Source of the DNA: Gammaproteobacteria bacterium | GTDB lineage: Bacteria; Pseudomonadota; Gammaproteobacteria; Pseudomonadales; Pseudohongiellaceae | DNA: 5,816 bases | Assembly (NCBI GenBank): GCA_003556835.1 | Contig: PWQG01000304.1 | Location: 1 to 5,816 of the forward strand | Direction: 5' to 3' | The notes under the pieces: model-generated | Databases searched by the model: none | Seen by the model: only the letters and a program-made list of their open reading frames with translations | What the model was told of the DNA's origin: nothing | Shown: positions 4,509-5,816 of the stretch, in pieces | Layout of the letters: each line of letters starts with the position of its first letter | How positions within the stretch are numbered: the first letter of the stretch is position 1 | Made by a program: the position numbers and the translations under genes

Positions 4509-5816
4509 ATGTCTGATAATCATCACACAATCGAGGTTCGCCCGAGGCTACCGCAAGCCCTGTCGCGCCTTGATGAACTGGCCAATAATCTGTACTACAG
4601 CTGGGACAGACGCACCCGTGGACTGTTCCACCGCATGGATGCCGAGCTGTGGTCCGCCTGCTCACACAACCCGCGAATCTTCCTGCGACGCGTCACCCAG
4701 AAAAGGCTGGATGAACTCAATGACGATGAAGCTTTCAGGCTCCACCTGGATGAGGTCCTCTATGCATTTGACAATTATCTGAAAAACAACCAGCGTTCCG
4801 TAAAGAAGCTGTCGGATGACTCCACCCTGGTCGCCTACTTCTGCATGGAATACGGTCTGCACGAAAGCCTGCACCTGTATTCCGGTGGCCTGGGGATCCT
4901 GGCAGGTGACCATTGCAAGGCAGCCAGCGACCTGGATATGAATTTTGTCGCGATTGGACTTATGTACCGACAGGGCTATTTCATCCAGCAGCTGGGCCGC
5001 GATGGCAGTCAGGAAATGCACTACCGCCACACCGATCTTGTCGACTCTCCGGTAATTGCGGCGCTGGACATAAAAGGGCAAGTCATCCGCGTTCCCGTTA
5101 TGCTGCCAGGGCGGGAGGTCATCGTCACCGCCTGGCGCGTAGCGGTTGGTCGCCGGAGTCTCTACCTGCTCGATACCGATCTGCCGGAAAACGCTGCAGA
5201 GGATCGCACCATAACGCATCAACTCTACATTGGTGACCGGACACTGCGATTACGTCAGGAGCTTGTACTGGGGCTTGGCGGACCAAGGGCCCTTTCTGCT
5301 ATGGGCATTCATCCGAAAGTCTGGCATATCAATGAGGGACACCCTGCTCTGCTCATTCTGGAGCGTTGCCAGCAAACGATGGCTGCGGGAATTAGCTTTG
5401 AGGCAGCATTCGAGGCTGTCGCAGCCGCCACCGTATTCACAACCCATACCGCGGTCGCCGCCGGACATGATCTGTTCAGTGATGCGTTGATGCGCACTCA
5501 TCTCGAGGAGCTGGCTCGCACTCCGGGGGTATCCATAGAGCACCTGCTCGAACTGGGGCGCTCCCCCCAGAAACCCGAGTTCTTCAACATAACAGCCCTG
5601 GCGCTTAGAGGCTCGCGTTTCCAGAATGGCGTCAGTACTGTACACCGGGGGGTAGCGGCAGCGATGGAGTCCCACATCTGGCCTGATATCGCGCCCGAGG
5701 ACAACCCCATCATTCCCATCAGCAACGGAGTGCATGTACCCACCTTTCTCGCTCGGGACTGGGTCAATTTCCTGGACAGCAGCCACCCGGACTGGCGGAA
5801 GAAGATGACCGACCCG
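4509..5816 (+). CDS. glgP: Alpha-glucan (glycogen) phosphorylase, N-terminal half, cut by window edge
   Basis: The frame is open for exactly 436 codons to the right edge, about half of the roughly 850 residues usual for this long GT35 type with an N-terminal DUF3417-like region. The enzyme splits alpha-1,4-glucan with phosphate to release glucose 1-phosphate in the cytoplasm. The N-terminal helical region (about 10-100, ELANNLYYSWD near 23-33) is followed by the catalytic domain with AYFCMEYGL (109-117), SGGLGILAGDHCKAASDL (125-142), the HINEGHPAL motif (273-281), TTHTAVAAGHDLF (311-323) and ISNGVHVPT (404-412). The lysine that binds pyridoxal phosphate lies in the missing half. The ATG at 4509 is the first in frame with the conserved region; the SD is weak (ATGGA, 4496-4500). 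A short out-of-frame ATG (4496-4516, six codons) overlaps it. The gene is divergent from the kinase operon and has an FNR/FixK-type box in its promoter region, implying control by oxygen or redox state. Confidence 0.95.
   Translation, partial: MSDNHHTIEVRPRLPQALSRLDELANNLYYSWDRRTRGLFHRMDAELWSACSHNPRIFLRRVTQKRLDELNDDEAFRLHLDEVLYAFDNYLKNNQRSVKKLSDDSTLVAYFCMEYGLHESLHLYSGGLGILAGDHCKAASDLDMNFVAIGLMYRQGYFIQQLGRDGSQEMHYRHTDLVDSPVIAALDIKGQVIRVPVMLPGREVIVTAWRVAVGRRSLYLLDTDLPENAAEDRTITHQLYIGDRTLRLRQELVLGLGGPRALSAMGIHPKVWHINEGHPALLILERCQQTMAAGISFEAAFEAVAAATVFTTHTAVAAGHDLFSDALMRTHLEELARTPGVSIEHLLELGRSPQKPEFFNITALALRGSRFQNGVSTVHRGVAAAMESHIWPDIAPEDNPIIPISNGVHVPTFLARDWVNFLDSSHPDWRKKMTDP

Noticed and set aside
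4496..4516. Six-codon upstream frame (ATG 4496, TGA ending 4516) overlapping the phosphorylase start
   Set aside because: It could be a leader peptide, but it is too short to support, has no SD of its own, and may lie at the very start of the transcript.
5250..5786. 178-codon minus-strand frame opposite the phosphorylase
   Set aside because: It is antisense to conserved phosphorylase motifs; no family pattern, SD or promoter supports it.
1..5816. CRISPR array, tRNA, rRNA, insertion sequence or phage attachment site
   Set aside because: No regularly spaced repeats, tRNA-like arms, transposase frame or flanking terminal repeats were seen by eye. A covariance-model or repeat search was not possible here.

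Overview
The window is compact, GC-rich bacterial DNA with six protein genes, two of them cut by the window edges. Gene style (a FixL/FixJ-type kinase-regulator pair, an FNR-like regulator, an exported class C beta-lactamase-like hydrolase, clear Shine-Dalgarno sites) fits a proteobacterium, most likely a gammaproteobacterium. No marker gene proves this, so the taxonomic call is an inference.

Left part (1-2072): a divergent pair. On the minus strand, running off the left edge, is an exported double-cupin protein (start at 584). A gap of about 220 bp carries a plausible sigma70 promoter. On the plus strand (804-2072) is an exported serine hydrolase of the class C beta-lactamase/family VIII esterase fold.

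Middle part (2088-4479, minus strand): a regulatory block that reads as a three-tier, FixL-FixJ-FixK-like cascade. The order of transcription is a soluble histidine kinase (3571-4479), a FixJ/NarL-type response regulator (2936-3574, ATGA overlap with the kinase), and an FNR-like regulator (2088-2795) that lacks the Fe-S cysteines of FNR. The FNR-like gene has its own very strong ribosome binding site. Upstream of it lie two ATACnTAG repeats set exactly 10 bp apart, which look like a binding site for the neighbouring FixJ-type regulator.

Right part (4509-5816, plus strand, runs off the right edge): the first 436 codons of a long-type alpha-glucan (glycogen) phosphorylase, divergent from the kinase. 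Between them is a perfect 14-bp palindrome, TTGACTGCAGTCAA (4439-4452), which matches the TTGA-N6-TCAA 'anaerobox' recognised by FNR/FixK-type proteins.

Taken together, the inferred circuit is: signal, then kinase, then FixJ-like regulator, then FNR-like gene (through the 10-bp repeats), then glycogen phosphorylase promoter and possibly feedback on the kinase operon (through the palindrome). This would tie glycogen breakdown to a low-oxygen or redox signal. The genes and the two DNA motifs are seen directly; the wiring is inference.
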